From Flavobacterium fluviatile (GTDB lineage: Bacteria > Bacteroidota > Bacteroidia > Flavobacteriales > Flavobacteriaceae): a stretch of 64,000 nt of DNA. The notes below the pieces were generated by a model. It saw only the letters and a program-made list of their open reading frames with translations. It was not told where the DNA came from and searched no databases. Below are positions 63,454 through 64,000 of this stretch, in pieces. The position numbers and the translations under genes were made by a program. The DNA is taken from positions 62,001 through 126,000 of the forward strand of contig NZ_JAADZW010000013.1 of NCBI RefSeq assembly GCF_010645065.1. Direction: 5' to 3'. Position 1 is the stretch's first letter. Each line of letters begins with the position of its first letter.

Positions 63454-64000
63454 ATGAATTCAAAAATCTACATAAGTTCAATAATCATTGCCTCTTTAGT
63501 TTTTATTTCCTGCAAAAAAGAGTTAGAACCTCAGGAGAACACTTCTACATCTGAACTGATCAGACTTGGACTTGCAAAAGACACTTCTAAAACAGCTGCT
63601 CCGGTAACGCAAGCTCCGGCCATGAACCCAAATACCGTTTTAGGAGAATCAAAAGGACTGAATCCCGCTCACGGACAGCCGGGACATCGTTGTGATATTG
63701 CGGTTGGAGCACCTCTGAATTCGACAACAGCACAACAAGGACAGGCTACAGCCCAGACACCGCAAACGGTTCAGGTAAATCCGGGTCAGCCTAATATGGT
63801 GACAACAAAAACGGTAACTGCTGCTCCTGTAAAAGTAGGGAAAGGCATGAATCCGTCGCATGGTCAGCCGGGGCATAGATGTGATATTCCGGTTGGATCA
63901 CCTTTAAATGCGCCTGTTGCAAAACCAGCTACGACAACGGCTGCTGCAACACAAAGCGGAACAGTCGAAAAATCATTTACAGTTACACCGCCTGCAAACA
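63454..64000 (+). CDS. Lipoprotein with repeated HGQPGHRCDI modules (runs off the right edge)
   Basis: At least 182 aa, 3' end outside the window. Lipobox VFIS-C20, then KKELEPQENTS. Two copies of a roughly 21-residue module are seen, LNPAHGQPGHRCDIAVGAPL and MNPSHGQPGHRCDIPVGSPL, about 65 residues apart. Long Ala/Thr/Pro/Gln linkers separate them. Each module has two His and one Cys, which could bind a metal or heme. Such modules occur in uncharacterised Bacteroidota lipoproteins; role unknown. No ORF interruption is seen up to the edge. Confidence 0.85.
   Translation, partial: MNSKIYISSIIIASLVFISCKKELEPQENTSTSELIRLGLAKDTSKTAAPVTQAPAMNPNTVLGESKGLNPAHGQPGHRCDIAVGAPLNSTTAQQGQATAQTPQTVQVNPGQPNMVTTKTVTAAPVKVGKGMNPSHGQPGHRCDIPVGSPLNAPVAKPATTTAAATQSGTVEKSFTVTPPAN

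Overview
The window looks like chromosome of a Flavobacterium-type bacterium (Bacteroidota, Flavobacteriaceae). Grounds: A+T-rich DNA; promoters of the Bacteroidota form TTG-N19/20-TAnnTTTG; a fused MurF-alanine racemase; a DNA polymerase III alpha subunit carrying its own N-terminal proofreading exonuclease; ribosomal protein S16 with a long Ala/Glu tail; many lipoproteins and TonB/outer-membrane proteins; and intergenic hairpin repeats. No phage, plasmid or CRISPR was seen.

Layout. 1-3.2 kb is a decayed defence locus: a broken type I methylase gene (hsdM), a DUF1016/YhcG nuclease gene bracketed by copies of the hsdM 5' end, and the 3' half of a PrrC-like ATPase/anticodon nuclease, lying beside a tRNA-Ser(GGA). 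3.5-6.5 kb holds tatD, an acyltransferase and ansA. 6.9-15.1 kb holds an ECF sigma factor with a membrane TPR/anti-sigma-like partner, and on the other strand a small membrane protein, a lipoprotein, a PKD/barrel protein, a periplasmic CHAT protease and an overlapping retropepsin-like protease. Three copies of one bipartite motif (GTAACAAT-N12-TTGATATA) precede two of these genes and are probably the promoters of that sigma factor.

16.0-22.9 kb is the most unusual region: a seven-gene, tightly packed operon (S-adenosylmethionine decarboxylase, zinc-ribbon DUF4178, a 59-aa membrane protein, DUF350, a membrane-fused spermidine-synthase-like enzyme, a Tat-exported FAD amine-oxidase-like protein and a His-motif polytopic membrane protein). 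It is bracketed by two identical 112-bp direct repeats and has an IS3 orfA remnant on its left. It suggests aminopropyl chemistry at the membrane on an unknown substrate.

22.9-64 kb is mostly housekeeping: acyl-CoA dehydrogenase, trmN6, rpsP-rimM, a Gly-rich RRM protein, leuC-leuD-leuA/cimA-leuB, dnaE, a Gfo/Idh/MocA oxidoreductase, a prolyl oligopeptidase, a TonB receptor with a His/Cys-rich partner, murF-alr, mscL, asd, ferredoxin, NifU-like and Mrp iron-sulfur proteins, an L,D-transpeptidase, an alkyltransferase-like protein, a LysE exporter, trmB and an ammonium channel. A lipoprotein with repeated HGQPGHRCDI modules runs off the right edge.

Minus-strand genes dominate 1-8 kb, 23-35 kb, 42-48 kb and 54-63 kb. 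Several genes are disrupted (hsdM, the PrrC-like gene, IS3 orfA, a four-helix-bundle gene). Short homopolymer lesions could also be sequence errors, and this is stated where it applies.
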